Positions 16,665-24,923 of a stretch of DNA of 64,000 nt are shown piece by piece. Below the pieces are notes generated by a model that did not search any database, was not told the origin of the DNA, and was given only the letters and a program-made list of their open reading frames with translations. Origin of the DNA: JBGSYN01 sp041750975 (GTDB taxonomy: Bacteria > Pseudomonadota > Alphaproteobacteria > Geminicoccales > Geminicoccaceae); NCBI GenBank assembly GCA_041750975.1, contig JBGSYN010000131.1:1-64000 (forward strand). The letters are read 5' to 3'. The stretch's first letter is position 1. Every line of letters begins with the position of its first letter. The position numbers and the translations under genes were made by a program.

Positions 16665-17750
16665 ATGACGACTTTCTTGAGCGAGACCTCTGAGCATTTT
16701 CCCGATCACGCATCAAGTCCATCGGCATTGAAGAGGACTCCGCCGTCACGTCGGAGGTTCCTGACCACGGGCGTGGCGGCGGCAATGACGATGGCCGCCG
16801 GTTTCAGAATTCGTGCGAACTCGGCCAATGCAGCGCTGGTCGATCCGGATGAAACCAGCGATCTTATCGGTGAGCCGAAACTCATCGTCACCACCGGCGA
16901 TCGTACCCTGCTCGATGTCGCTCTGGAACACGATCTTGGTGTCATCGAGATCTCGGCAGCCAATCCCGGGGTCGATGTCTGGGTGCCCGGCAAGGATCAG
17001 CCCATCTTGCTGCCAAGCCAGCATCTTGCGCCAATGGCGCCCCATGAAGGCATTGTCGTCAATATCTCAGAGCTCAGGCTTTACTACTTTCCAGGTGCCG
17101 GACAGGCGCCCATCACGCATGCAATCGGCATCGGGCGGGAAGGGTTCCAGACCCCGATCGGCACCACCAGCGTCATACGGAAAAATGCTAATCCGACCTG
17201 GTATCCAACCGAGGCAACGCGGATCGACAAGCCGGAATTACCGGCTGTTGTCGGACCAGGTCCGGATAATCCGTTGGGCAATCGGGCCATCTATCTGGGC
17301 TGGCCGACTTACTTGATCCACGGCACCAACAAGCCGCTCGGGGTCGGCCGCAGAGTTAGTCGCGGCTGTATTCGTCTTTATCCAAGCTCGATCGAAGCCC
17401 TGTTCGAGATGGTGCCGGTAGGGACTCCGGTGCGAACGGTCGAGCAGCCGATCAAGATCGGACGTCACCGCGGAGAACTCTATATCGAAGCGCATCCTGA
17501 TTTCGACCAACTCGATGAACTCGAATTCTCCTACGAACTGACCGTCAAACCGAACATCGATATCACCGACATGCTGGTGTCCGTGGCCGGCGACGATATC
17601 GACCGCGTGGATTGGAATGTCGTCCAGGCGGAATTGACCAATCGCCGCGGCGTGCCGACCCAGATCTCCCGCCCGACCTTGCGCGATCGCGTACCGGATG
17701 AGCTATTTTCACAGAACTATCCGGCGACGAAGGTTTTGGGTCTTTACTAA
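16665..17750 (+). CDS. L,D-transpeptidase (ErfK/YbiS/YcfS type), Tat signal
   Basis: A 361-residue enzyme. The N-terminus carries a twin-arginine signal (SRRRFLTTGVAAAM, about residues 28-41), so it appears to be exported folded. A degenerate LysM-like segment (LLDVALEHDLGVIEISAANPG split around residues 83-102) precedes the YkuD domain. The active site is H219 in YLIHGTNKP and C235 in VSRGCIRLYP. This domain order is that of ErfK/YbiS/YcfS/YnhG, the enzymes that couple Lpp to peptidoglycan. The gene follows the Lpp-like gene on the same strand. The long C-terminal tail of about 90 residues has no recognised domain. Confidence 0.92.
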   Translation: MTTFLSETSEHFPDHASSPSALKRTPPSRRRFLTTGVAAAMTMAAGFRIRANSANAALVDPDETSDLIGEPKLIVTTGDRTLLDVALEHDLGVIEISAANPGVDVWVPGKDQPILLPSQHLAPMAPHEGIVVNISELRLYYFPGAGQAPITHAIGIGREGFQTPIGTTSVIRKNANPTWYPTEATRIDKPELPAVVGPGPDNPLGNRAIYLGWPTYLIHGTNKPLGVGRRVSRGCIRLYPSSIEALFEMVPVGTPVRTVEQPIKIGRHRGELYIEAHPDFDQLDELEFSYELTVKPNIDITDMLVSVAGDDIDRVDWNVVQAELTNRRGVPTQISRPTLRDRVPDELFSQNYPATKVLGLY

Positions 17751-18192
17751 GTTTTCGGTGATGAATTTCTTTTGCGTCAGCCATTCGCCTCATTGGTGGC
17801 ACCTATCCCGCACTGACTTCACCCTAGAGACTTTCCAGCATAGAACTTCGGGCTGAAGTAGGGCGCCGCTCGAAAATCGAACGCTCGGATCGTTGACTTT
17901 CGGCGCGCGGTACCGGCGCTGCCAAACCCTGAATTTGCCTCAAAATCAAGCAGAACCGAGTATCACTCGGATCCGGTGCCAATGCTTTCCTCAGCCGTTT
18001 GCGGTTTCCAGTCCTTGTGCCTGCAAATCACATCCATACAGCGAGATGCGCTGACACGTTGCTGGTCGAAACGATCAATCTTCTGTGTCTCGATCCCTAC
18101 TCGGAAGAGTGGTCCGGGGCCGAAGCCCCGGACCGAGTGGAGGAGAATACAAGGAAAGTTCGCCCCGCTGCCCAAGCGGGACGTATGCGCAC
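17751..18192. other. Intergenic region between convergent L,D-transpeptidase and nrdJ genes
   Basis: About 440 bases with no convincing gene. A perfect hairpin near its nrdJ end is listed as a terminator. A smaller 6-bp hairpin (CCCGCT/AGCGGG) lies between it and the nrdJ stop. Short overlapping frames on both strands carry no motif. Confidence 0.6.
18111..18134 (-). terminator. Hairpin downstream of nrdJ
   Basis: A perfect 10-bp stem, GGTCCGGGGC and its complement. On the minus strand the loop is the very stable TTCG tetraloop. It lies about 60 bases beyond the nrdJ stop codon and is followed by ACTCTTCC rather than a pure T-run. Confidence 0.6.
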
Positions 18193-21100
18193 CTAGCTGC
18201 AGCCTGTGGTACTGCCGCAGGTATCGCATTTCAGGCAGGTGCCGTTCCGCACCAGCGTGAAGTTGCCGCACGATGAGCAGGGATCACCCTCATAGCCTTT
18301 GAGGCGGGCGATCTGGACCTGTGTCGCGCGGGCATTGGCATTGGCACTCAGTGTCGGCGTCACATCAGAGACACCACCACCAACCACCAATCGGTTCTGT
18401 TCCTCGGGTTCCAGTTGCAGCTCCGATTTGGCAGCTGCACCACCCGCCAACAATCGGAGATTGCCGCGGACGAAACCGGAGCTCGCCAGCTGAGCAACGG
18501 CATCCGAGCTCAACTCGCCCTCCTTGACGCCCTTGCCGAGTGCATCATGGCGCAACTCGCTCGGATCGACGTTGGCGAGATCGGTGCGGCCGAGATAGGA
18601 GACGGCGACTTCCTTGAATATATAGTCAAGGACGGAGGTTGCCATCTTGATCGTATCATTACCCTGGACCGGGCCCGACGGCTCGAAACGGGTGAAGGCA
18701 AAGGCCTCGACAAACTCCTCGAGCGGCACGCCATACTGAAGGCCAATTGAAATGGCGATGGCGAAGCTGTTCATCAAGGAACGGAAGGCCGCACCTTCCT
18801 TGTGCATGTCGATGAAGATCTCACCGAGTGTGCCGTCCTGATATTCACCGGTGCGAAGATAGACCTTGTGGCCACCGACCACAGCCTTTTGGGTATAGCC
18901 CTTGCGTCTTGACGGCAGTTTGCGGCGATCGGCGATATAGCGCTCGACGATCCGCTCGCTGACCTCGACGACCTTCTGCACCGGCGAGACATCTTCTTCC
19001 TCATCTTCCAAGTCCGCCGGCAACATCGATGCCAGAGGTTGGGAGAGTTTGGAGCCGTCACGGTAGAGTGCCAGAGCCTTGACCCCGAGCGCCCAGCCAT
19101 CGAGATAGGCTTTCTGGCAATCCTCGACCGTCGAGCTCGCCGGCATATTGATGGTCTTGGAGATCGCACCGCTGATGTAGGGTTGTGACGCGGCCATCAT
19201 CTTGATGTGGCTCGAAACGGAGAGATAGCGCTTGCCGATGCGGCCGCACGGATTGGCGCAATCGAAGATCGCGAGATGCTCGTCCCGCAAATGCGGCGCA
19301 CCCTCGACCGTCATGGTCCCGCAGCAATAGGCGTTCGCTGCCTCGATCTGCTCGCGGCTGAAGCCGAGCGCCCGCAATATTTCGAAGCTCGGATCGCCGA
19401 GCGGCGCTTGCTTGAGCCCGAGCTCATCGCGGCAGAAGGGCTCGCCGAGCGTATAGATATTAAACACATATTTGATGTCGAAAGCCGTCGGCAGCGATTT
19501 TTCGACCTTCGCCAGCACGACCTCGGTGAAGCCCTTGGCCTTGAGCGTTTCATGGTTGATGTGCGGTGCGCCCTCGAGCGTACCGTGGCCGACCGCATAG
19601 CGGCCGATCGCCTCGACCTGCTGATCGCTATAGCCAAGGTTCAAAAGCGCCTTCGGGACCATGCGGTTGATGATTTTGAAGAAGCCGCCACCGGCCAGCT
19701 TCTTGAATTTCACCAGAGCAAAGTCCGGCTCGATGCCTGTCGTGTCGCAATCCATGACGAGGCCGATCGTGCCGGTCGGTGCAATCACCGAGACCTGCGC
19801 ATTACGAACGCCATGATCGCTGGCCAGCGAAACCGCCTGATTCCAGGCCTCGATGGCTGCCTTGGAGAGTTTGTCATCGGGGCAATTGGCATGATCGAGG
19901 GCGACAGGCTTTGTCGCCAGCTTCTCATAGCCTTCCGCCTTGCCTTGTGCCGCCCGTCGATGGTTGCGCAAAACCCGCAACACGGCATCGCGATTGTCGC
20001 CGAATCCCGGAAAGGTGCCGAGCTCGCGCGCCATCTCGGCTGAGACCGCATAGGACGTGCCGGTCATCAGTGCCGAGATCGCGGCGCAATAAGCTCTGCC
20101 GCGGTCGCTGTCATAAGACATGCCGGAGGCCATCAAGAGCCCGCCAAGATTGGCGAAGCCGAGACCCAGGGTGCGATAGCGGTAGGAAAGCTCGGCGATC
20201 TTGGCACTCGGGAATTGGGCCATCAGCACGGAGATCTCGAGCACGATGGTCCACAAGCGCACGGCGTGAACAAAGGCATCGACCATGAAGCTGCCGTCGT
20301 CGTGACGGAACTGCATCAGGTTCAAGGAGGCCAGATTGCATGCCGTGTCGTCGAGGAACATGTACTCGGAGCACGGGTTCGAGGCATTGATCCGGCCGCC
20401 TGTAGGGCAGGTGTGCCAGTCGTTGATCGTGGTGTCGTACTGTACGCCGGGATCGGCACTGGCCCAGGCCGCAAGCCCGACCTTGTCCCAAAGCGCTGCC
20501 GCCTTCACGGTTTTCGAGACCTTACCGTCGGTGCGGCGAATAAGCTTCCAGTCCGCATCATTGCGTAAGGCGGTGAGGAAGTCGTCCTTGATGCGAACGG
20601 TATTGTTGGAATTCTGACCGGAAACCGTAAGATAGGCCTCGCTATCCCAGTCGGTGTCGTAGGCTGCGATCTCCAGCGAGTGGTAGCCCTGCTTGGCGAG
20701 CAGGATCGCTTGTTGGATCGAACCTTCAGGCAGTTTCGCCCGGCGTGCGCCGGAGACCGCTTTGCGCAACGCCGGACTGGCCTTGGCATCGAACCGATCG
20801 ATGTCGCTGCCTGCAGCGATGTGGCAGGCAGCCATAATCGCATTGGCATGCTCGCCGAGCAGCTTCGAGCCGGCAACCAGCGAGGCGACCTTCTGCTCCT
20901 CGACGACCTTCCAGTCGATGAAGGATTCGATGTCGGGATGGTCGACGTCGCAGATCACCATCTTCGCGGCGCGCCTGGTGGTCCCACCCGATTTGATGGC
21001 CCCGGCGGCGCGGTCACCGATTTTCAAGAAACTCATCAAGCCGGATGAGCGGCCGCCGCCGGAAAGCGATTCGCCGCCGCCGCGCAGGCTTGAGAAATTG

Positions 21101-21804
21101 GTGCCCGTACCGGAGCCATATTTGAAGAGCCGCGCCTCGCGCACCCAGAGATCCATGATCCCGCCCTCATTGACGAGATCGTCATTGATACTCTGGATGA
21201 AGCAGGCGTGGGGCTGGGGCCGTTCATAGGCCGAAGTCGAGGCGTGTACCGTGCCGGTCTTTTCATCGACGAAGAAATGGCCCTGCGCCGGACCGTCGAT
21301 GCCGTAGGCCCAATAAAGTCCTGTGTTGAACCATTGCGGCGAGTTGGGAGCGCCGACCTGACGGGCCAGCATCGCCCGCATCTCGTCGAAGAATGCCTGA
21401 GCATCCGGTTCGCTATCGAAATAGCGATTCTTCCAGCCCCAATAGGTCCAGGTCCCGGCAAGCCGGTCGAAAACCTCCTTCGCCGAACGCTCACCGGCGA
21501 ACTGCTCACCTTCCGACAGAGCGTCGATGGCGGACTGATCGATCTGCCGCCGGCACAGCCATGCCGGCACACCTTCTTCTTCAACCGTGGCGAGACGCTG
21601 CGGGACACCGGCTTTGCGGAAATATTTTTGCGCCAAGACATCGACGGCGACCTGGCTCCAGCGGCTCGGCACTTCGATATCGGCATGGGCGAACACCACA
21701 GATCCGTCGGGATTGCGGATTTCGCTGCTGGCCTGCCGAAACTCAATGTCGGCGTAAGGGGACCGGTTATCCCGGGTATACACGCGTTGGACCTTCATCG
21801 GCAC
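18193..21804 (-). CDS. nrdJ: Vitamin B12-dependent (class II) ribonucleotide reductase
   Basis: A 1203-residue NrdJ. It reduces ribonucleotides to deoxyribonucleotides using adenosylcobalamin and needs no oxygen-sensitive activase. Visible landmarks are GTGTNFSSLRGGGE near residue 240, SGQNSNNTVR, the active-site NPCSEYMFLDDTACNLASLN, APTGTIGLVMDCDTTGIEPD, and a Cys-rich tail (CSSCGNFTL, CLKCDTCGST) that supplies redox or zinc cysteines. The C-terminal DUF-like extension is usual for this alphaproteobacterial form. A GTG at 21804 has AAGGA at five-base spacing; an ATG two codons later is the alternative. No other RNR gene is in the window. Upstream lie a long leader and a NrdR-box pair. Confidence 0.96.
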   Translation of the reverse strand: MPMKVQRVYTRDNRSPYADIEFRQASSEIRNPDGSVVFAHADIEVPSRWSQVAVDVLAQKYFRKAGVPQRLATVEEEGVPAWLCRRQIDQSAIDALSEGEQFAGERSAKEVFDRLAGTWTYWGWKNRYFDSEPDAQAFFDEMRAMLARQVGAPNSPQWFNTGLYWAYGIDGPAQGHFFVDEKTGTVHASTSAYERPQPHACFIQSINDDLVNEGGIMDLWVREARLFKYGSGTGTNFSSLRGGGESLSGGGRSSGLMSFLKIGDRAAGAIKSGGTTRRAAKMVICDVDHPDIESFIDWKVVEEQKVASLVAGSKLLGEHANAIMAACHIAAGSDIDRFDAKASPALRKAVSGARRAKLPEGSIQQAILLAKQGYHSLEIAAYDTDWDSEAYLTVSGQNSNNTVRIKDDFLTALRNDADWKLIRRTDGKVSKTVKAAALWDKVGLAAWASADPGVQYDTTINDWHTCPTGGRINASNPCSEYMFLDDTACNLASLNLMQFRHDDGSFMVDAFVHAVRLWTIVLEISVLMAQFPSAKIAELSYRYRTLGLGFANLGGLLMASGMSYDSDRGRAYCAAISALMTGTSYAVSAEMARELGTFPGFGDNRDAVLRVLRNHRRAAQGKAEGYEKLATKPVALDHANCPDDKLSKAAIEAWNQAVSLASDHGVRNAQVSVIAPTGTIGLVMDCDTTGIEPDFALVKFKKLAGGGFFKIINRMVPKALLNLGYSDQQVEAIGRYAVGHGTLEGAPHINHETLKAKGFTEVVLAKVEKSLPTAFDIKYVFNIYTLGEPFCRDELGLKQAPLGDPSFEILRALGFSREQIEAANAYCCGTMTVEGAPHLRDEHLAIFDCANPCGRIGKRYLSVSSHIKMMAASQPYISGAISKTINMPASSTVEDCQKAYLDGWALGVKALALYRDGSKLSQPLASMLPADLEDEEEDVSPVQKVVEVSERIVERYIADRRKLPSRRKGYTQKAVVGGHKVYLRTGEYQDGTLGEIFIDMHKEGAAFRSLMNSFAIAISIGLQYGVPLEEFVEAFAFTRFEPSGPVQGNDTIKMATSVLDYIFKEVAVSYLGRTDLANVDPSELRHDALGKGVKEGELSSDAVAQLASSGFVRGNLRLLAGGAAAKSELQLEPEEQNRLVVGGGVSDVTPTLSANANARATQVQIARLKGYEGDPCSSCGNFTLVRNGTCLKCDTCGSTTGCS

Positions 21805-22111
21805 TCGATTCCTTGTACTCGCACCCTAATTGTTCACGTCTTGTTCGTCAAACATTACGGGCAACGGTCCAACCAAGTGAAGGATCTCGATCCTATCAAC
21901 GTCTGAGAGCGCCGCAATCAATGTCAACGCCACTCAACGCTTAGTTTAGACCGGCTTTGTCCGACCGGCAACAAGAACACCGCATCGAATGGCCCCCAAG
22001 CCGAGGCTAGCGCCCATTCGATGCAGGCTAGTCTCAGCCTGTGACTAAAAAGCAACGCCGGCCATAAGGCCGCCATACCCTTTCTCGCCAGGCCGAACCC
22101 AACCACTGAAT
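21805..22111 (-). other. Structured leader of nrdJ (candidate 5' UTR or small RNA)
   Basis: About 300 bases between the NrdR boxes and nrdJ. Three hairpins stand in a row: 21982-22024 with a perfect 11-bp stem (GCATCGAATGG), 22024-22041 with a 6-bp stem (CAGGCT/AGCCTG), and 22059-22072 with a 5-bp stem around ATAA. I looked for a cobalamin-riboswitch B12 box on the nrdJ strand and saw none. The function is unknown. A 60-codon minus-strand frame covers part of it without a recognisable product. Confidence 0.4.
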
Positions 22112-22155
22112 CAATATATAGCGATATTTCGATCCAAGCAAACTAGATGTTGTGT
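22109..22155 (-). promoter_or_regulatory. Tandem NrdR boxes upstream of nrdJ
   Basis: Two matches to the NrdR core CwAtATaTwG: CAATATATAG at 22112-22121 (10 of 10) and CTAGATGTTG at 22143-22152 (8 of 10, with a good ...GTGT flank). They start exactly 31 bases apart, the usual three-turn spacing of NrdR box pairs. NrdR represses ribonucleotide reductase genes when dATP is high. They lie about 300 bases before nrdJ. The nrdR gene itself is not in the window. Confidence 0.65.
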
Positions 22156-22203
22156 TGTCATCCATTTTTCTCTGACTCGATCAATTCCGTCGGCTCGTGG
22201 CCT

Positions 22204-22226
22204 GATCACTCTAGGATTGAGTGATC
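22204..22226 (+). terminator. Hairpin with T-rich 3' side, plus strand
   Basis: GATCACTC and GAGTGATC form a perfect 8-bp stem with a seven-base loop, followed on the plus strand by TTTATCTC. No plus-strand gene ends just upstream, so it would terminate an unannotated RNA or be an operator-like inverted repeat. Confidence 0.4.
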
Positions 22227-22336
22227 TTTATCTCAATCATAATTGGGAGTTGCGATCTGCGCAGCTGATGCACTCTTGATTGGCTGGAGCGTCGGCTCAG
22301 CGGCATTGATGGGTAACTGATCTCGATGGCGAAAAC

Positions 22337-22355
22337 TTATCCCCATTTATCCACA
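22337..22355 (+). promoter_or_regulatory. Two adjacent DnaA-box matches
   Basis: TTATCCCCA at 22337-22345 (one mismatch) and TTATCCACA at 22347-22355 (perfect), ten bases apart in the same orientation. They sit between nrdJ and the NDUFA12 gene. DnaA boxes occur in origins and in promoters of nucleotide-metabolism genes. Confidence 0.5.
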
Positions 22356-22456
22356 GGATCGAAAAATATCTGGTGTCGGATTGCCGACGTGCTGGACCAT
22401 GCCACTTTGTCGGGTCATAGTCCGAAGGTTGGCTTTGAAGACGGGAGCGGGCAGCC

Positions 22457-22837
22457 ATGTTGAAATGGCTCGTGAATAATCGGTTGGGCACTCATCTCAT
22501 GACCATGCGGCGAGGCTCTAGGGTCGGTGAAGATGATTATGGCAACGTCTATTACCGCGAACGGGGTGCGAAGCATTGGCATGCCGAACGGCGCTGGGTG
22601 ATTTATCCGGAGGCCAGCGAGATCGAGGCAAGCCTGGTTCCGCCCGGCTGGAACGCTTGGCTTCACAATAATCGTGAGAAGTCCCCCGCAGAAGAGCCGC
22701 TGCCCGTGCGGCGCTGGGAGGAGGAGCATCAGCCTAATCTCAGCGGCACGGCGCGAGCCTATGTTCCGCCGGGCCATGAGACGCGGGGCGGCCACCGCGA
22801 TGCCGCAACGGGGGACTACGAGGCTTGGCGTCCTTGA
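22457..22837 (+). CDS. NADH:ubiquinone oxidoreductase accessory subunit NDUFA12 family
   Basis: A 126-residue homologue of the mitochondrial complex I subunit NDUFA12 (B17.2), found in alphaproteobacteria. Characteristic blocks are GTRVG-like RRGSRVGEDDYGNVYYRER, RRWVIYPEASEIEAS and PPGWNAWLHN. It is a supernumerary peripheral-arm subunit on the cytoplasmic side; the other nuo genes are elsewhere. The presence of this gene is one of the better taxonomic clues in the window. Confidence 0.94.
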   Translation: MLKWLVNNRLGTHLMTMRRGSRVGEDDYGNVYYRERGAKHWHAERRWVIYPEASEIEASLVPPGWNAWLHNNREKSPAEEPLPVRRWEEEHQPNLSGTARAYVPPGHETRGGHRDAATGDYEAWRP

Positions 22838-22938
22838 GCCTCGTTTGTTGAGCGGAAATGCGTAGAACCTTGTGGGTTCACGCGGGATCTCGACCTATAA
22901 CCTACTGTTGTTGCTGAGTTTTCGGCTCTATCCAGGGA

Positions 22939-22947
22939 TGTGGATAA
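22939..22947 (-). promoter_or_regulatory. Perfect DnaA-box match
   Basis: TGTGGATAA, the complement of TTATCCACA, lies in the gap between the convergent NDUFA12 and VOC genes. It is about 590 bases from the pair at 22337-22355. Confidence 0.45.
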
Positions 22948-22988
22948 GGGCGGGAGACCCTTCTGGCAGATAGACAGCCCGCGCTTGG

Positions 22989-23393
22989 TCAATCTTCGTC
23001 ATAGAGCCAGATGCGTGGCGATGCGAATTCGAGGCTGTTGCCGGCAGGGTCGCGGAAATAGATCGAATGGCCTCCCGTCGGCCATAAATGCTCATGCTCG
23101 ATCTCGACGCCATGCGCTTCGAGATGGCTTCGCCAAGCCGGCAACTCGTCATTATTGACGGCAAAGCACAAATGCCCCGGACCCTCGGTGCCGTGCGACG
23201 GGATTTCGCGGGGAGTTCCGCTGCTATCGGGCTGAAACAGCAGCACCATGCCGCCATCCAGCTTGAAGAATGAGTGAACACCTGCCCTGCGGGTCATCAA
23301 CGAAAGACCGAGTACCTCACGATAGAAGCGCTCATTGACCTCGAGATCGTCGACATAAAGGCAGGCTTCGAGCACGCGCTGTAATGGTCTCAT
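22989..23393 (-). CDS. VOC family (glyoxalase/bleomycin resistance/dioxygenase) protein
   Basis: A 134-residue two-module VOC protein. The first half (EACLYVDDLEVNERFYREVLGL) and the second (GPGHLCFAVNNDELPAWRSHL) are the paired beta-alpha-beta-beta-beta units. Likely metal ligands include His in HLCF and Glu in SLEFAS. The ending GGHSIYFRDPAGNSLEF is typical of fosfomycin-resistance-like and glyoxalase-like members. The frame is open further upstream, but the fold begins at the ATG chosen. The substrate is unknown. Confidence 0.88.
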   Translation of the reverse strand: MRPLQRVLEACLYVDDLEVNERFYREVLGLSLMTRRAGVHSFFKLDGGMVLLFQPDSSGTPREIPSHGTEGPGHLCFAVNNDELPAWRSHLEAHGVEIEHEHLWPTGGHSIYFRDPAGNSLEFASPRIWLYDED

Positions 23394-23561
23394 TCGCCCC
23401 GTCCGTTCTTCGACAAGAGATATGCCGCGGCTTGCTGCATCTGCGTGCCTTCGAACTTTCGACGTGTTCGGCGGTTCCGCGGACCGCGCCAAAGGAGGGC
23501 CGAGATTGATCGGGGGTTGATGCGAAGACTGATCGCCAATCAATCGCGAAGTTGTGCAAAG

Positions 23562-23580
23562 TTTTCCACAATCATCCACA
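23562..23580 (+). promoter_or_regulatory. Two near-matches to the DnaA box, ten bases apart
   Basis: TTTTCCACA at 23562-23570 and TCATCCACA at 23572-23580, each one mismatch from TTATCCACA. They repeat the ten-base spacing seen at 22337-22355. They lie in the 220 bp gap between the VOC gene and the aldo/keto reductase gene. Confidence 0.3.
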
Positions 23581-23613
23581 AGCCATGCCAGCGCCTGAAA
23601 TTGGCGAAGCTGT

Positions 23614-24432
23614 CTAATCCCAGGCGGGGGCCTTGGCCGGATCGATGAAGCGCTGACCGCGGTCCAGCCCGCTGATTTCTTCGATTTCGTCAGAAGAGAG
23701 CGCGATGTCGAGCGCCTGGAAATTGGTCTCCAGATTCTGGCGTTGGCTCGACGCAGGAATGGCGATGACGCCTCGATGCAAGAGAAAGGCCAGGGCGATT
23801 TGCGTTGCGGCGGCTTGGTGATGTTCGCCGATCCGATGCAGCACGGCATCATTCGCAACTCTGCCCTTGGCCAGCGGCTGATAGCCCGTGAGCGGGATCC
23901 CATGATTCATACAAAATTCATGGAGCTTGCGGTTCTGCAGGTAGGGGTGGACTTCCACCTGATTGGTCGAAATTTTGCCGTCGCCGATGGTTGCGATGCT
24001 GCGTCCGATCAGATCGATCGTGAAATTCGACACACCTATCAGCCGGGTCAGACCATCCTCCTGGGCCCGCACCAACTCGGTCATGTAGTCCTCAAGCGGC
24101 ACCGCTTCGTCCTCGGAGGGCCAGTGGATCAGTGTCAGATCGACTTGGTCTATCGCCAGAGTTTCGAGACTGCGTTCGAGGCTGGGGCGGAAATCGGCCT
24201 TGGCGAGATTGCTATCGGCGACCTTGGTGGTGATGAAGAACTCCTGCCGCGGCACGCGTGATTCGCGGACGGCCCAACCCACGCCCGCTTCAGAGCCGTA
24301 GTTCTGCGCGGTGTCGATATGGCGATAGCCGATTTCGATAGCATCCAGGATCGGCGCCTTGCCTTCCTCACCCCGGCGCCCCGCAGTGCCAAGTCCGAGA
24401 GGCGGAATTTTTCGGTCGACGGTGTCATTCAT
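23614..24432 (-). CDS. Aldo/keto reductase (2,5-diketo-gluconate reductase-like)
   Basis: A 272-residue AKR TIM barrel with all four catalytic residues in context: the Asp in YRHIDTAQNYGSE with its Tyr, the Lys in FITTKV and the His in LIHWPSED. NADPH-binding features are IGVSNF, NQVEVHPYLQ and the C-terminal IPASSQRQNLETN. The size and motifs resemble DkgB. It probably reduces small aldehydes or keto-sugars in the cytoplasm. A VOC gene lies 20 bp upstream on the same strand. Confidence 0.92.
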   Translation of the reverse strand: MNDTVDRKIPPLGLGTAGRRGEEGKAPILDAIEIGYRHIDTAQNYGSEAGVGWAVRESRVPRQEFFITTKVADSNLAKADFRPSLERSLETLAIDQVDLTLIHWPSEDEAVPLEDYMTELVRAQEDGLTRLIGVSNFTIDLIGRSIATIGDGKISTNQVEVHPYLQNRKLHEFCMNHGIPLTGYQPLAKGRVANDAVLHRIGEHHQAAATQIALAFLLHRGVIAIPASSQRQNLETNFQALDIALSSDEIEEISGLDRGQRFIDPAKAPAWD

Positions 24433-24452
24433 TGGGCTGGTTTCCTCATTTT

Positions 24453-24923
24453 CTAACCCTCGCGGAGTCTCTTGTGAGTGGATCGGGTAACGGATTGATT
24501 CTGCAAATGTTTGATCGCTTCGGCCTGCATGCCGTCAGTGGCCATTTCCATAAGTTCGATGCGGTTGCCGTCGGGATCTTCGATCCAGGCCTGGAGATTG
24601 CCGTCGGCGCCGAGCTTTTTCGGGCGATAGAGCGGAATATCGGCGGCCCCTAACTCGGCGACGGCGTCATCGATGTTGCTGACGGTGAGGCAGACATGAT
24701 TGAGGCCATTGGATTCAGCCGGCGGCGCCCGCTCGCCTTGGGCATCCGGAAAGACTTCGAGATATTGCTCGTCGGTGATGCGCAGATAGACCAGCCATAG
24801 CCTGCCATCGCGCTCGAGGCGCAGCATCTCCTCGAAGCCGAGCTTGTCGATGTAGAAATCGAGGGTCCGGTCGATGTGTTTGACGCGGATCGCGACATGG
24901 CCGATCGAGGTGATGCTTTTCAT
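24453..24923 (-). CDS. VOC family protein (lactoylglutathione lyase-like)
   Basis: A 156-residue VOC protein with two modules: ITSIGHVAIRVKHIDRTLDFY and GLNHVCLTVSNIDDAVAEL. Metal-ligand candidates are His in IGHVAI, Glu in YLEVFP, His in LNHVCL and Glu in GNRIELMEM, the four positions used by glyoxalase I. The start ATG overlaps the stop of aroC by four bases, so translation is coupled. A C-terminal extension of about 25 residues has no known motif. Confidence 0.88.
   Translation of the reverse strand: MKSITSIGHVAIRVKHIDRTLDFYIDKLGFEEMLRLERDGRLWLVYLRITDEQYLEVFPDAQGERAPPAESNGLNHVCLTVSNIDDAVAELGAADIPLYRPKKLGADGNLQAWIEDPDGNRIELMEMATDGMQAEAIKHLQNQSVTRSTHKRLREG

Noticed and set aside
19207..20043. 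Long plus-strand frames within nrdJ.
   Set aside because: They are antisense to a conserved 1203-residue enzyme with no independent evidence.
21805..22111. Cobalamin riboswitch in front of nrdJ.
   Set aside because: I searched the nrdJ strand for the conserved B12-box and the GCCACTG-like core by eye and found no match. Hairpins are present but do not follow the riboswitch layout.
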